This document shows, one piece after another, positions 11,585 to 23,282 of a stretch of 64,000 bases of DNA. How positions within the stretch are numbered: position 1 is the stretch's first letter; each line of letters starts with the position of its first letter. Origin of the DNA: Cantharellus purpuraceus (Eukaryota > Basidiomycota > Agaricomycetes > Cantharellales > Hydnaceae); NCBI GenBank assembly GCA_025174535.1, contig JALBUN010000024.1:62001-126000 (forward strand). The letters run 5' to 3'. Both the position numbers and the translations under genes were made by a program. The notes under the pieces were generated by a model. It saw nothing but the letters and a program-made list of their open reading frames with translations, had not been told where the DNA came from and searched no databases.

Positions 11585-12939
11585 GGGGAAAGAAGTCTTA
11601 GGAGACCCCACTGTTTATATAGACGCAGCAATGCTTCACGCTAACAGCCTTACAGCTCATTGTGCTTATTCAGTTTACAGCGTGGCGAATGCATTTAATT
11701 CACAAATACCCAATTAGGGCCGTACAGTATGGCTCACTTGATTGGAGCTTCGGTACGGCGCTGACTGGCGGAAATTGAATCTAGTGACCTATATGTCAAG
11801 GCGCCGCCTCAGTGCCTAAAAGCGGGAGATCCTAGATCCTGCACTTCGATGCATGGTATACGGAAGCCTCTGTACATCCCTTGTCTGGCACGTCTTACAA
11901 ACAAAGGAAACCGTGCATACTACTCCACTTTCATCACGATTACAGACTATGACATTGGCCTGCCACGTTGAAGATGCCTCACAGATTTTGCCATCCTTGA
12001 AGGTGATTCAAAAGTGAAGAATTTCTAATCTTATCGTAGACGCTGCTTTCCACATTCTACCGTGCTTAGTACCGCGAGGTAAAGTCCTGTTCGCGCACGC
12101 TGTTTCCTCGTGTTATCATATGACGTTGCCGCACAGTACCCTGGCTGTTGAATAGCATAGTTGAACATTCGGGAGAGCAGTGCCATGGGGTTTTCACTCT
12201 AGCTTTATTCCTCACAATCATTGCGAGTGGTCATTGTGTGCGATACGCCAATCGAGATACATCAGGCTCAGGATAGACGTGTCGCTATCGCATTCAACAC
12301 ATCGTGTCGGAATCCGTAGACTGTGCACCGATATGGAGGTGGCAATTGAGATGTCACTTGCATTTGCCTCACGTAATATGTACGATGTACTCTCCATCGC
12401 CTATAAGAAGCAACTGTCAGAAATAGAACAAAGTAGCCCTGTAATCTCGCGAGACTGTATCACACCGATCATAGTCAGGATCATGCAGGCGTGAGGCACA
12501 CCTTGACGAAACACTTGCGTGGGACATTTGACGCTTGGTGGGCCAACCCTATTAGGCCTGAAATGGACTCATTTGCAGAATGAACGAGAAAAGCATACGC
12601 TTTCGAGGCATCGACTACATATGGACATAAGAGAGGGGAGCAGTCGTGAAGTTGTGCGAGCTGAGTAGCGTACTTACAATAAAAGGCACAGATGAGTCTC
12701 TTGAGCTCACGCAGGGCCTGGCGCGAAGGCGTTGGCAAGATGGATGTTTAGAAGGCAGTAATGGTATTTTTGAAAGAGCATATTACAACTGACGATAAAC
12801 CATATAACGTACTTATAATTACGGATCTCAATTCTTTCAAGCTCGCCGACCTCTTTCCAAATTCTCGTCCTCATAACAACTAATTTATGTTAAGATCATT
12901 CAGAACAACTCTTGCTTGACAGGTCAACACACTATTCCC

Positions 12940-13035
12940 TCTTTCTTCTCCGACTACTCTGTGAACTTTGTCTTCCTCTGGGCCGGAAGGGGAATATAGG
13001 CTATATCACCATCCTTTAGATTCTGTGGTTCATCG
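12940..13035 (-). pseudogene. Duplicated 3' end of the TRIP4 homologue
   Basis: About 95 bp match the coding 3' end of the TRIP4 gene at 16160-16260, including the segment encoding GDIAYIPL and the basic tail, with small indels. No other part of that gene is present. It marks the junction between duplication units 2 and 3. Confidence 0.7.
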
Positions 13036-16000
13036 TGGAAGGCTAGACGGCTAATTCGTTGCTGTTTGTGGACATGTGCTCAATTTTTTCCTAGGAAGTC
13101 ACGGCAGCAACTGCCGGTGGCAATGGGTTCAACATCACCACGTTCGTTCAACGCCTTCATCGATCAACCAATCGCTCCGCTGACGTGGTTAGAAAAGCCC
13201 CGACAGCGCATTCAAACATCTTCAACCGAACGACTGCTCAGCTTGCCGATGGTCCCCTTCGTCGCAGTCTGGCTCCACCCTGTCGTTTTCACGGCCTCGC
13301 CCAACAGTTGTGAAATCTCTTCCTCGGAGTGTAGCCGCTGACAGTGACGTCTCAGATGGCGGAGGAGATGCTCCTTCCTCGAGAAGGTAAGCAGACGCGT
13401 CCGATTACCCGTGCATCCCAGAGGACAAGTCAACTGGTGATGTGCAAGCAACTCCTGACACTGCGACGATTTCACAATCGTGGCGTCCTGCATTTTGAGT
13501 CTTCCCCGTTGAACTGCCTCTAACTCAGTGAGACCATGTGCGACCCAGTGACGGTCGAAGTTGTGCGACATGACACGCCCGCAGACGTTGCCGTCTATAT
13601 CGACAAAGTCACACTGATGTAACTTGCGACGCCGAGGACGACTTTGAGCTGCGGTCGCCGGTGATCCGTCCTGCGATGGTCCTGGTGAGGTTGTGTCGGG
13701 GGAAGGGGTTTGTGGTGCTGGCGTTAGCCAGTGGTGGTGCTGATGTTATTCCGGCCGGCGATGGTCCTGTCACAGGTCCATCCTGGACTGGAGCGGCCAT
13801 TAGCGACACAGCCGAGTGGCCACCCTCCTGCATATGACTAGTATTCGCCGGCTGTGGGGAGGTCATGGCATTCCACGCCGTCCCCTGGTTGTGAATCACT
13901 TTGTATGTGTTGATGGTGGACCTGTATGCCGCGTCGGTACTATTCTCCGCATTTTTATCATGTCAAAGTCATGCACCTCACTTGTCCACCTTCCTCAATA
14001 TGTTGTGCAGGTTGTATGTGGCCACATGCCACACACTGAAACAGCCCTGGGGGTGCACTTGGCAGATTACCCGTTGCCGGGTATGGCCATGACGCTGCTG
14101 TCGCATCCGGAAAATTACCTATTGCCGGGTATCCCCCATTCCCTGGCCCCAGAGCTGGCGTTTCCCACCTGGTCCCGTCTGCCATTCTGGGCTGGCTTTC
14201 CCAAGTCCATCGGCGCATTGATCCCCATGGGATTCAAAACATCCGATGACTGCAGTTCCTCCCGAGTGGTTGCACTGATATCCATCAATATCAGTTCCTG
14301 CTCTAGGTTGACACACGGTGGGATCTGGTGAGTCCCATACATGCTCAGCAAGAAGTTGAGCTTCTCCTATGTCACCTTTAGTGGTATACGCCTAGAGATA
14401 GTTCAGGTACTCACTGCGCTGTAAATTAGGCCTTCGTCTGCGTTATGAGATTCGCTTGTGCCCATTGCATTACTTGTAGAGGCTGTCATCTCGTTCAGAG
14501 ACATAGTGGGAAGTGCTGCACTGACATCTACAATATCAGCTTTTGCTCTAGGTTGACGCAAAGCGTCGTGACACTTACAGCGGGATCTGGTGAGTCCCAT
14601 ACATGCTCAACATGAAGTTGAGCTCCTCCTATAGCACTGTTAGTGTATACGCCTAGAGATAGTTCAGGTACTCACTGCATTGTAAATGAGGCCTTTGTCT
14701 AGGTTATGAGATTCATGTGTTGTCATTGCATTACTTGTAGAGGCTATCATCTCGTTCGGAGACATTGTGCTGTAGTTTGCCATGGGGTAGAGGTCTTGGG
14801 AGACCCCACTGTTTATATAGACGCAGCGATGCTTCGCGGCCGGTTCGCAGGCTATGCAGTTCTTTCCGGATGCGACGTAGGCTAACAGCCTTACGGCCCA
14901 CTGTGCTTATTCAGTTCAATTCACCAATTGGTGAAATTAGGGCCATATGGCTCACTTGACTAGAGCTTCGGTATCTGGCGAAAATTGAGTCTAGCGAGGG
15001 CACCTATCTGTCAGGGCGCCGCCTCAGTGCCTAAAAGAGGGGGATCTTGGATCCTGTACTTCGATGCGTGGTATATGGAAGCCTCTGTACATCCCTTGTC
15101 TGGCACGTCTTACAAACAAAGGAAACCGTGCATACTACTCCACTTTCATCACGATTACAGACTATGACATTGGCCTGCCACGTTGAAGATGCCTCACAGA
15201 TTTTGCCATCCTTGAAGGTGATTCAAAAGTGAAGAATTTCTAATCTTATCGTAGACGCTGCTTTCCACATTCTACCGTGCTTAGTACCGCGAGGTAAAGT
15301 CCTGTTCGCGCACGCTGTTTCCTCGTGTTATCATATGACGTTGCCGCACAGGATCCTGGCTGTTGAATAGTACAGTTGAACATTCGGGAGAGCAGTGCCA
15401 TGGGGTTTTCACTCTAGCTTTATTCCTCACAATCATTGCGAGTGGTCATTGTGTGCGATACGCCAATCGAGATACATCAGGCTCAGGATAGACGTGTCGC
15501 TGTCGCATTCAATGTTCACATCGTGTCGGAATCCGTAGACTGCGCGCCGACGAGGAGATGACAATTGAGATGGGCACTTGCATTTGCCCCACAGAACGAG
15601 GTATTCTCCATTGATCCTATAGAAAGCAACTGTCAGATATAGAACAAAGTAGTCCTGGAATCTCGCGAGACTGTATCACCGAAGACTGTTAGGATCATGC
15701 CAGCAGGCATGAGACGTACCTTGACGAAACACTTGTGGGAGACATTTGACGCTGGTTGAGCCAAGCCATTGATTGGGCCTGAATGATGAATGGAGTCATT
15801 TGCAGAATGAACGAGGCATGCATACACTTTCGAGGTATTCAGTCGGTATTGAATACATGTGGACATTAGAAAGGGGAGCAGTCGTAAGGTTGTGAGAGCT
15901 GGGTAGTGTACTTACAATAAAAGGCACAGATGAGTCTCCTAAGCTCACGCATTTCTGGCGAAGGCGTTGGCAAGATGAATGCCTAGAAGGCAGTAATGGG

Positions 16001-16150
16001 ATTTTGAAAGACCATGCTGCTATTTGCGACAAACCATGTAACGTACTTATGGTTTCGAATCTCAATTCTTTGAAACTCACCAACCTCTTGCCAAATTATC
16101 GCCTTGATAACAACTAATCTTTTTAAAAATCATATGAACAGCTGCTTGAC
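13035..16150. repeat. Segmental duplication, unit 3
   Basis: The third unit ends at the authentic TRIP4 gene. It begins like 9285 (GGAAGGCTAGACGG) and contains broken zinc-finger copy C. It also has an extra internal duplication of exon 1 and its flank (14380-14510 and 14640-14782). From 14783 to 16150 the sequence resembles 11585-12930; no gene is supported there. Confidence 0.65.
13212..14782 (-). pseudogene. Zinc-finger family copy C, frameshifted
   Basis: Exon 3 is recognisable (LTELEAVQRGRL, RKEHLLRHLRR, SVEDV) but is split by a frameshift in the Pro/Ser/Thr-rich linker near 13715-13730. Exon 2 carries another frameshift near 14170-14190, between MGINAPMDLGK and the LGPGNGGYP repeat. 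Two exon-1-like segments sit upstream (about 14403-14510 and 14675-14782), so the 5' end was duplicated after the gene copy arose. Transcription is possible but a full-length product is unlikely. Confidence 0.7.
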
Positions 16151-16153
16151 CGG

Positions 16154-16989
16154 TCAAGACTCTATTCCCTTCTTTCTTCTCCGACTTCCCTGTGAACTTT
16201 GAGTCTTGTTCTGGGCCGGAAGGGGAATATAAGCTATATCACCATTCCTTAGATTCTGCCATCGCTGCCCCTCCATTGACCTTCCTTTGACATAGTCGAC
16301 TTCTTTAGGAGGGGGAGGCATGCAAATCTCTGCTTCCTCTTTCGCATCCTTTGCAGACGGCTCACGTGCAGGGGGTGCAGCCATGTAAGAAGTGACAGTG
16401 ACTTTTCGAGTCTGAGAGCTCAGTGACAGAACCTTGCGAGATTGAGGTGCTGCTTTAGCAAGTTGAGGGTTGCTCGAAGACCCAGAAAGCGTCGGAAAAG
16501 CGCCTTCTGCCTTCCGAAGCTCTCGCCGCTCATGCTCGCGCTGCTCGGCTTCATACACTAGTACTTCGGAGACCTCTGCGGTGATTCTCTGAATAAGCTC
16601 CTCGCGGGAAGCTGGTGATGTGAGGAGCGAAGCACAATGTGGACAGGGATAGAACGGCTTGTGCAGAGAACAGAGAATAAGCCCACATTGCACACAAAGG
16701 GGGGTGTATTTGGAGAGTGCGTGTTCTTGAGCTGAAGGGACATCAACGTGCGATCTGGATGGTTTAAGGCCGCCCACTCACCTAGACAAAAGCATCCACC
16801 CTCTGGGTCCTTGCCAGTTGTCCACATTTTCAAACCTTCCACCAGACCTTCAAGGGTCAGCACCTCCTTGCTCTTAGGTGGCTGATCTGCCTTTCCTTTC
16901 CCTTTCTTTCGGGTAGGGGTAGGGGTGCGAGAAGGTGGAATGCGATCTGAGGGAACGCTTGAAGCCCGTGACCACGCAGTCTTTGACAT
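16154..16989 (-). CDS. TRIP4: TRIP4/ASC-1 family C2HC5 zinc-finger protein
   Basis: Two exons (16782-16989, 16731-16154) give 261 residues. The first encodes a basic, Ser/Pro-rich arm starting MSKTAWSRASS. The intron falls inside the zinc finger: spliced, it reads CFC followed by HALSKYTPLCVQCGLILC and PCPHC, the zf-C2HC5 domain (about residues 67-105) of activating signal cointegrator 1. In yeast and animals these proteins belong to the ribosome-quality-control trigger / ASC complex that splits collided ribosomes. The rest has the family motif RKVLSLSSQTRKVTVTSY and a basic tail. The start at 16989 was chosen over 17055 because MSKTAW resembles family N-termini. Confidence 0.8.
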
Positions 16990-17135
16990 CGTTTTGGACT
17001 CGGAAGACGGATTCAGAAGATGCCGAGTAGCCGTTATCTCTCCCCCGCCTTGCAACCTACAACCAAAACCCAGTATTTATATTTAAACTAGGACCCTTAA
17101 TGACCCAATATAAGAAGGACAAAAACTAGCCACCC

Positions 17136-18279
17136 TTATAGATCCTCCAAGTCCAACATCATCACGTTTATGCCGAACCATCCTGGAATATTCTCCCAAA
17201 TGGTTTGCCTAGCTCTCTGGATTGCCGCCTGCAAGTCAGCTCTGCACATCTCGCACCCTTGAGCTGGTAGTTTCTCGGTGCGAACTGTGCCTGTCATCCG
17301 ATTTTGCAATTCAAGAATACACTGAAGCAGAAATAAGGGATCACTCTCGCGACCTGCCGTCAGGCCGCATACAGCACGCATTGATTCATATGTGACCATG
17401 CCGAACGCGTCTCTGCAGATCTCGCTATTGTTGTTATGAACACTGAGGCACCAGGGTGCAGGGCTTCGGGCCTCAAGTTCCCTGGCGATCAGCAGGGACA
17501 CGAACTTCTGACCAGCTTCTTTTCCTTGGAAAACAAGCATTAAGTCAGTCCTGCTAAGAAACACCCTTGGTCCTTCCGGTGTTATTGAGGAGCCACTGAG
17601 GATATGAGTCGGAGTGTAGCGGGACAGGTCGTAGAACGCTGCGGGAAGCAACGAAGGAAGCGACAACTCCCGGGCAAGGTCAATGACGAGGATCGGGTCA
17701 GTGCGTGTGAGTGATGGCTTATACACTCCATTTGATGTTGTCGCTACTCTTTCTCTCTCGTCCCATTCGACGAGCGTCGACGGCCAGTCAAGCCGCAGCC
17801 TGGCCAATGCGCGTCGTCGAAGGCATCCGAAGAAGTACTTGGTTGACAAGCGGAGAACGGCAGATATAGCGGAGAAGTCGACGGCTACTCCCTCAGTAAA
17901 GTACCTGTGTCACGCATCAGTGGTGCGTGAATAAAATTGATTGCAGTTGTGGAACATGTACCCACAGGCCGTCGTACAGAGCCTTGAGCATGTATGCCAG
18001 TTCCTGAGCCCTGTCGTGCAATTCAATGATGGGACAGCCATCCACCAATGGTGCATCGACTGGTTGGGGAATACTCATCATCCCTCTGAATACATCTGAC
18101 TGCCTCGTGAGCTGTCCGCGGTGGACACGGAAGCAGATACCTTCGGCAACCAGGATAACATTGCCATCCTTGAAGCAAAGGTCTTCATGACATCTCACCC
18201 CGCAAGCCTTGAGGTTGTCCATGGCAGACATGCCAGTCATAGATTGCACGGGTTGTGGCTGACGCTCAATGATGGACAT
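17136..18279 (-). CDS. BTB/POZ domain protein
   Basis: Two exons (17966-18279 and 17136-17904) give 360 residues. The first holds a BTB core: DLCFKDGNVILVAEG, then FRVHRGQLTRQSDVF, then CPIIELHDRAQELAYMLKAL (roughly residues 32-103). The intron splits the word DGL-YFTEG. The C-terminal two thirds is helical, with a CxxC pair (QGCEMCRAD), as in the many Agaricomycete BTB proteins of unknown role. The start could also be one of two ATGs slightly upstream. Partners and function cannot be told from sequence. Confidence 0.8.
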
Positions 18280-18561
18280 AGCGTATAAAATCAAGTGGGT
18301 GTATTCAGCGGCTGACACTTGATCACAGTACGCTAGCTCTGTCTCGGAGGGCCCAAGTCACTGCCTGAGTCTTAGACTTCGGCTCTTACCAGTCACCTTA
18401 CCATCATGTGAACTCAAAAATTGTTATCGAAAACTGTCGGGTTTGTCCAAAGAGCGATTTGAGGTGTTTCAGGATATGAGCCACATGCCTTGCCCCGGTG
18501 GACTAAATAGTGGCTCAAAGGGGGCTTGGGTGAGCAGAATATATAGAGGATATTATTAGAT

Positions 18562-19644
18562 CTATACAGCAGGTATAGCCAGAGGTGGGACGCTATACTT
18601 CACCGCCAGCTCATTGAATTCGGCCTCCTTTTTTGCGATGGATACCACTAAGGGATGATTTGGATAGTCACTCTGTAGACGGCTGCAAAACAAGACGCAG
18701 GGAATGGCACCAAATTCAATAGCTTGAACCTCTAGTACATACCTCCAGATTGCGTCCACCTTTGCTTTTGACTCTAACTCCGAGGCAACGACACTTCCAG
18801 CAAGTGCATCCGCTGTCACACCATGGTCTTCTTTCTGCGCTTCGGCGAAGTCTGATTGCGCCTCGGGAAGCTCACCACGCAGCAAGTGTGTGACCCCACG
18901 AGACAATAGCAAATGCGCCGAGGAAAGCGATGGATTGTGCAACTGCTCCACGTAATAGGAGTGTGGATTGGAGTATGAATCTTTTCCGGTAAGAAGACCT
19001 ATGGAAGCTTCAATTTGTTGCAAAAGGAGATCGTCTTCAGCCCATTTTCTTGCGCGGTCGAATTCTTTCTTGGCGAGGTCCACGCGGTTAATTGACAGGT
19101 ATATTTGGACGATTAGTGCAACACTAGGAGTGCAAGGGCTGAGGGTGAATGAGACTCAGGTTGGTACTATAAACACGCACGCGTCGAGATCTTCTACACC
19201 CGAACCTGCTCCTAAGGTTTCGAGTGCCTCTTCTATCTCTCCTTCAAGAACAAAGGCGGTCCCTGCGACAACTCGCACGAGACTTTTCTCTTTTTCATCC
19301 ACGCCTTCATCAATTTCAACAGAAAGGTCGCGTAGCTCCTCCAAAGCCTTCTCGGTATTGTCTTTTGCAACGTACCGCGCCAGGGCACGCACAGCACGCA
19401 CCGAGAGCGAAGCGTCGCCCGGACCTAATAGATTCAATGCTGCCTGTGGCTTGTTGAGAGCGACGTAGGCACGGGCCTGAAAGAGCCGCGTTTGTGCATA
19501 GTCCGGTGAGTTCTGGTCGGGGGTCAGTTCGGTTAGCGACTTCCAAGCACCTATAGCGCGGTTCAGTGCACATTAGAGCCTTATGGAGCCATACTTGCCT
19601 AGGGTGAATTGCTGCTTGATGTAGTACAAATCCGAAGAGTCCAT
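18562..19644 (-). CDS. SEC28: Coatomer subunit epsilon (epsilon-COP)
   Basis: Four exons (19599-19644, 19181-19550, 18743-19123, 18562-18682) give 305 residues, about the usual epsilon-COP length. The protein is alpha-solenoid: MDSSDLYYIKQQF, QARAYVALNKPQAALNLL, VALIVQIYLSINRVDLAKKE, the TPR-like LLLSRGVTHLLRGELPEAQS and a C-terminal DYPNHPLVVSIAKKEAEF. Epsilon-COP stabilises alpha-COP in the COPI coat for Golgi-to-ER transport. Intron 1 appears to use a GC donor (GCAAGT). The start lies 103 bp from the divergent TFIIIA-like gene. Confidence 0.9.
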
Positions 19645-19747
19645 GATAGCGTGCACCAGTGATAGTTGGTTGTGTTTGGCACAGTGTACTGCTATGGATG
19701 ACCATCAGAGTCCACACCAGGCTGAAATTAGCGCAGACTGCTGAAAC
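19645..19747. promoter_or_regulatory. Shared intergenic promoter of epsilon-COP and TFIIIA-like genes
   Basis: Only 103 bp separate the two divergent start codons, so both core promoters and both 5' leaders must lie here or overlap the coding regions. I see no strong TATA box; ACCAACTATCACTGG near 19656 is a short dyad-like word. The assignment rests on position only. Confidence 0.5.
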
Positions 19748-21497
19748 ATGTCGCTTGCAACGACTTCAATTGGCTCGCGCATTGCAGAAGTAGTCATAAC
19801 TTCCAACATATCCCGAGCTATCTCCCTAGGAAAACGCAAGGCATTCGCACCCCCTGCCCCATCTTGTAGTTCCACAGCCAGCGCCGAAGCAGCGGAGGAA
19901 GCAGATGACGATTCAGATTTCGATGACGGCGGGGAAGAAGAAGGTCGTGACGATACTGGGGATGGCGAGTCGGAAGTAAGGGGCGTGCATCTTCGCAGAT
20001 CACAGACTCCCAGCGAGAGGCCATATCGCTGTACATATCAAAACTGTATGAAGTCCTACATGAAACCTTCTAGACTTTCCGAACATCAGCGCTCACACAC
20101 TGGAGAGGTATGCTTTCTTCTAATTCAATTCCAACGGTATCTATTGAGCATACTTGTCCAGAGACCATATATATGTTCCACGTGCAGTAAATCCTATCTA
20201 CGTGAATCTCACCTCCAAGCACATGTACGAAGCCATCTTCCGGAGTCAGAGCGACCTCTTGCATGCTCTGCTGAGTCGTGTTCCAAGCGGTTCTGGACAT
20301 CCCAACATTTAAATGTGCATATGGCCAATATTCATAATGGAGAAAAGCCCTTTCAGGTGAATATGCCCTGTCTGTGAGGGGCTTACATTACTGATATGCG
20401 ACCACAGTGTAGCCAGGATGGATGCCACGATCGTTTTGCGAAACATAGTCAACTAAGGCGTCATGTTGCTGACGTGCACTGCCCCCCCGGAACAAAGCCA
20501 TACCAATGTCAGGCGCAGGGCTGCAACAGGTCCTTCTCGACTAACCAGAAACTGAGTAAACATTCTAAAGTTCACGAAGGTATATGGCAGATCGTTTGTA
20601 TGTATTGTTCGCTGACAGACATTGCCACCCCAGGCAACCGGTATGCCTGCGGGAATTCCAAATGCAATACTATGACAGCGTCGGGGAAATCAATACCACT
20701 CTATTTCCCGAATTGGTCGGCTTTACAGGCTCATATCCGTGATTGCCATCCTCCCACATGTCCCTATCCGACATGCGAGGGGCGAACCTTTTCGTCCCAC
20801 AAGGGACTCAAAGGGCACTTAAAAGTACATTATGAGAAGGAGGTAGAGGATGCCCTAGAGAAAACGATGGCCGAGGATGAGCGACCTAAGAAGAGACGAA
20901 GGGGTGGGGAGGTCGGGAGAGATTGGGCATGTGAAATGGATGGCTGCTCAAAAATGTTCAAGTCGGTGAGTGCATAGTATCAATGTTTTTCGTGAGTTGT
21001 GGTTTACCGATCATCTCTAGAAAAAGGCCCTAACAACCCACATGAATGTCACCCATCTTGGTCGTCGAGATCACGTATGTTCGTACCCCGGTTGCGGCAA
21101 GTCATTCGGGTACAAGCATCTATTGCAACGACATATTACCAGAATGCATACGACAAGCGACCTTGCCACGAAGGCCCCACCTACATCTTCTGAGGATGAC
21201 GGGGAGGCTACTTCGATAATCGGATGGATCACCGGCGCAAACTACACCTCTTCTTCTTCACATCGGAACACTCGCCGTGCACTCGTTCCATGCCCGTGGC
21301 CAGATAGATTTGAAAACAAAGCTGTAACCGTCAATGAGTCTGTGCAGGCTCAAGACAGCATAGGGAGATGTACCTTCGTGTTCAGTAGGGCCTATGATTT
21401 GAGGCGCCATTTAAAGGCGGACCATGGCTTAGAGTTGACCAAGGATGAGATGGATACTTGGGTCAGGAACTGGAGAGAGATGCATGTAGCAACATAA
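19748..21497 (+). CDS. TFIIIA-type multi-C2H2 zinc-finger protein
   Basis: Four exons (19748-20107, 20162-20356, 20408-20965, 21021-21497) give 529 residues. A Ser/acidic N-terminus (about 1-90) precedes nine or ten C2H2 fingers, from YRCTYQNCMKSY through YICSTCSKSY, YQCQAQGCNRSF and HVCSYPGCGKSF to a final degenerate finger. One central finger is atypical (CMYC ... SALQAHIRDCH). Finger number, TGEKP-like linkers and a basic KKRRRGG insertion fit TFIIIA, which binds the 5S rRNA gene and 5S RNA for RNA polymerase III. Another multi-finger regulator is less likely. The glycosyltransferase ATG lies 22 bp past the stop. Confidence 0.8.
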
Positions 21498-21518
21498 AAT
21501 ACAACTAAAGTAGGGTCC

Positions 21519-23282
21519 ATGGACATCGACTTTTATGATTTTTGGAAGTCCGCTTTATCTTTAAGTTCCTTCATGTTCAATCGCACTCACGCGCAGGCAT
21601 CGCCGTCGGTAACCTTGGAGAAGGGCATTGCACGACTTCGACCACCTGCACGACCTGCACGTGCTATTAGCCCACTGAGGAGCAATCGCTTTGGTGGGCA
21701 ACCAGGATCCGTTTACCCTACAAATGGCGAGCGGAGAACTGCTGCTATCTTGGCAGCCGTGGCTTTTGCGACTCTTGTTGCTGTTTGTCTCGCGTTGTAT
21801 CTGCTAAATCGCAGCTCCAGGTGGGACCTCTCGCCGTTCGCTTTTTCAACACGCTCTGAGCTGCGTTCCTCTCCAGTGTTCTGTGATCGCTGCATCACTC
21901 CTCTTCCTGCTCCTCGAATCCCACGTCACCGCACAGCTACGCTGGAGCCAAAATCAGATGTGTCAAAAGAAAGGTACCTGTCCTACTTGCCGCATAGTGG
22001 CTTCCACAACCAGCGTATTGCCTTTGAGAATGCTTTGGTCATCTCGCATATTCTCAATCGTACCCTCTTGATCCCACCGGTCCTACTCGGAGATCCACCT
22101 CTTCGCTACCGCCCATCTATTCGATTACAAGTTGACATTGCCCTATCTAGTAGGGTTGGCCTTGAACACTGCGCGTTCCTTGCCGAGGCTACCAATATCC
22201 CAGAGGAGTGTATCGACTTTTGGACGCACGTGCATGTTCCCTGGGATTGGCTGATCGACTTACCACGCCTTGCGCAGAAACATGGGATCAAGACACTCAC
22301 ACGAGGAGATCTCACTAACGCGTTTTTGGTCAATCTGGGTGTCAACCACTCTGAGACTTACTTCCTTGACGATACCGACGCGTATCAATATCGCTTCTAT
22401 GACTCCCAGACTGATAATAAAGCTCTTGGTGCACGGTTCAAGACGCGGGTTGACCTCCCCATGTTGGCACAACTCTCAAGTGGACACTGTCTTCTTCAAC
22501 TTGGTACTCTGTTCGGTACAACGCGTATTCGTCTCACAGATCCAGCATACATTGCATTAAGAGGGGATGTGCGACGCGCGATGGTATTTTCTAACACGGA
22601 TCTTCTTGGCATCGCCGATGGTGTGCGGGATTCGCGTGAGTTGGGAGGTAACTGGGGATATGCCGCTGTGCATCTCAGGTTGGGAGACGGTGTATTTGCG
22701 GATGCGGATGCGAGAATGCAGAATGTGCGATTGGTTTGGTGGAAGCTCGTAAGGCAGCTGGGGTTGAGTGATGAAGATGCGGCGAAGATCGAGTCGAGAT
22801 TCCTGGGTAGGAAAGGTATATTCATGCATCCTCCTGCGCAGCTTCCAGACCCTGCAGCTTCCCGGGTGCCTCATCCGCCTCTACCTTCTCTTGATCAGCC
22901 AAATGGATGTCAGCGAGACGCTCCCCACCCATTGTTGAGGATCCCGCTTTATATTGCCACGGATAGGCCTAACCATAAAGCTCTTTCGACTTTCACTCAC
23001 ACATTTCCTTGCCTACATTTACTTCACAACTTCACCAATCATGTAGAAAAACTGGAAAAATTATCGGTGTCCATGGCTAATTATTCCGAGATATTGATTT
23101 CGGAAGACGTCGTTCACTTACCCAGACGTTCGCTCGCGTCGTTCCTTCATCCTTTCTTAGACGCGATTATTGCATCGAAGGCACGCGTCGTTGTCGGGAC
23201 TCCGGGAAGCACGTTCAGTCGTTTTGTGGAAGACGTGCTGTGGCGTGCATATCACGACTGGGACATTGTGCAGAGAGGTTAA
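21519..23282 (+). CDS. Type II membrane O-fucosyltransferase-like glycosyltransferase
   Basis: One exon of 587 codons. A cytosolic arm of about 73 residues is followed by a single membrane span (about 74-96, AAILAAVAFATLVAVC), as in Golgi enzymes. The lumenal part contains YLSYLPHSGFHNQR (153-166) and IAFENALVISHILNRTLLIPP, the glycine-rich donor-binding start seen in O-fucosyltransferase-like proteins. It also has AAVHLRLGDG (about 385), matching their HxR-type catalytic loop, and a closing SKARVVVGTPGSTFS. A fungal O-FucT-like family member is my best call; donor and acceptor are unknown. An ATG at 21573 would give a shorter arm and leave more room after the upstream gene. Confidence 0.75.
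   Translation: MDIDFYDFWKSALSLSSFMFNRTHAQASPSVTLEKGIARLRPPARPARAISPLRSNRFGGQPGSVYPTNGERRTAAILAAVAFATLVAVCLALYLLNRSSRWDLSPFAFSTRSELRSSPVFCDRCITPLPAPRIPRHRTATLEPKSDVSKERYLSYLPHSGFHNQRIAFENALVISHILNRTLLIPPVLLGDPPLRYRPSIRLQVDIALSSRVGLEHCAFLAEATNIPEECIDFWTHVHVPWDWLIDLPRLAQKHGIKTLTRGDLTNAFLVNLGVNHSETYFLDDTDAYQYRFYDSQTDNKALGARFKTRVDLPMLAQLSSGHCLLQLGTLFGTTRIRLTDPAYIALRGDVRRAMVFSNTDLLGIADGVRDSRELGGNWGYAAVHLRLGDGVFADADARMQNVRLVWWKLVRQLGLSDEDAAKIESRFLGRKGIFMHPPAQLPDPAASRVPHPPLPSLDQPNGCQRDAPHPLLRIPLYIATDRPNHKALSTFTHTFPCLHLLHNFTNHVEKLEKLSVSMANYSEILISEDVVHLPRRSLASFLHPFLDAIIASKARVVVGTPGSTFSRFVEDVLWRAYHDWDIVQRG

Larger units (their letters stand above)
8985..13035. repeat. Segmental duplication, unit 2
   Basis: This unit opens with a copy of the epimerase last exon (about 8990-9040, still ending in a TGA) and its 3' flank. 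It contains zinc-finger gene B and closes near 12940-13035 with a copy of the TRIP4 3' end. The stretch 11585-12930 is homologous to 7667-8980 and 14783-15900 and has no gene I can support. Short frames such as 12481-12738 have degenerate counterparts in unit 3 and are left uncalled. Confidence 0.7.
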
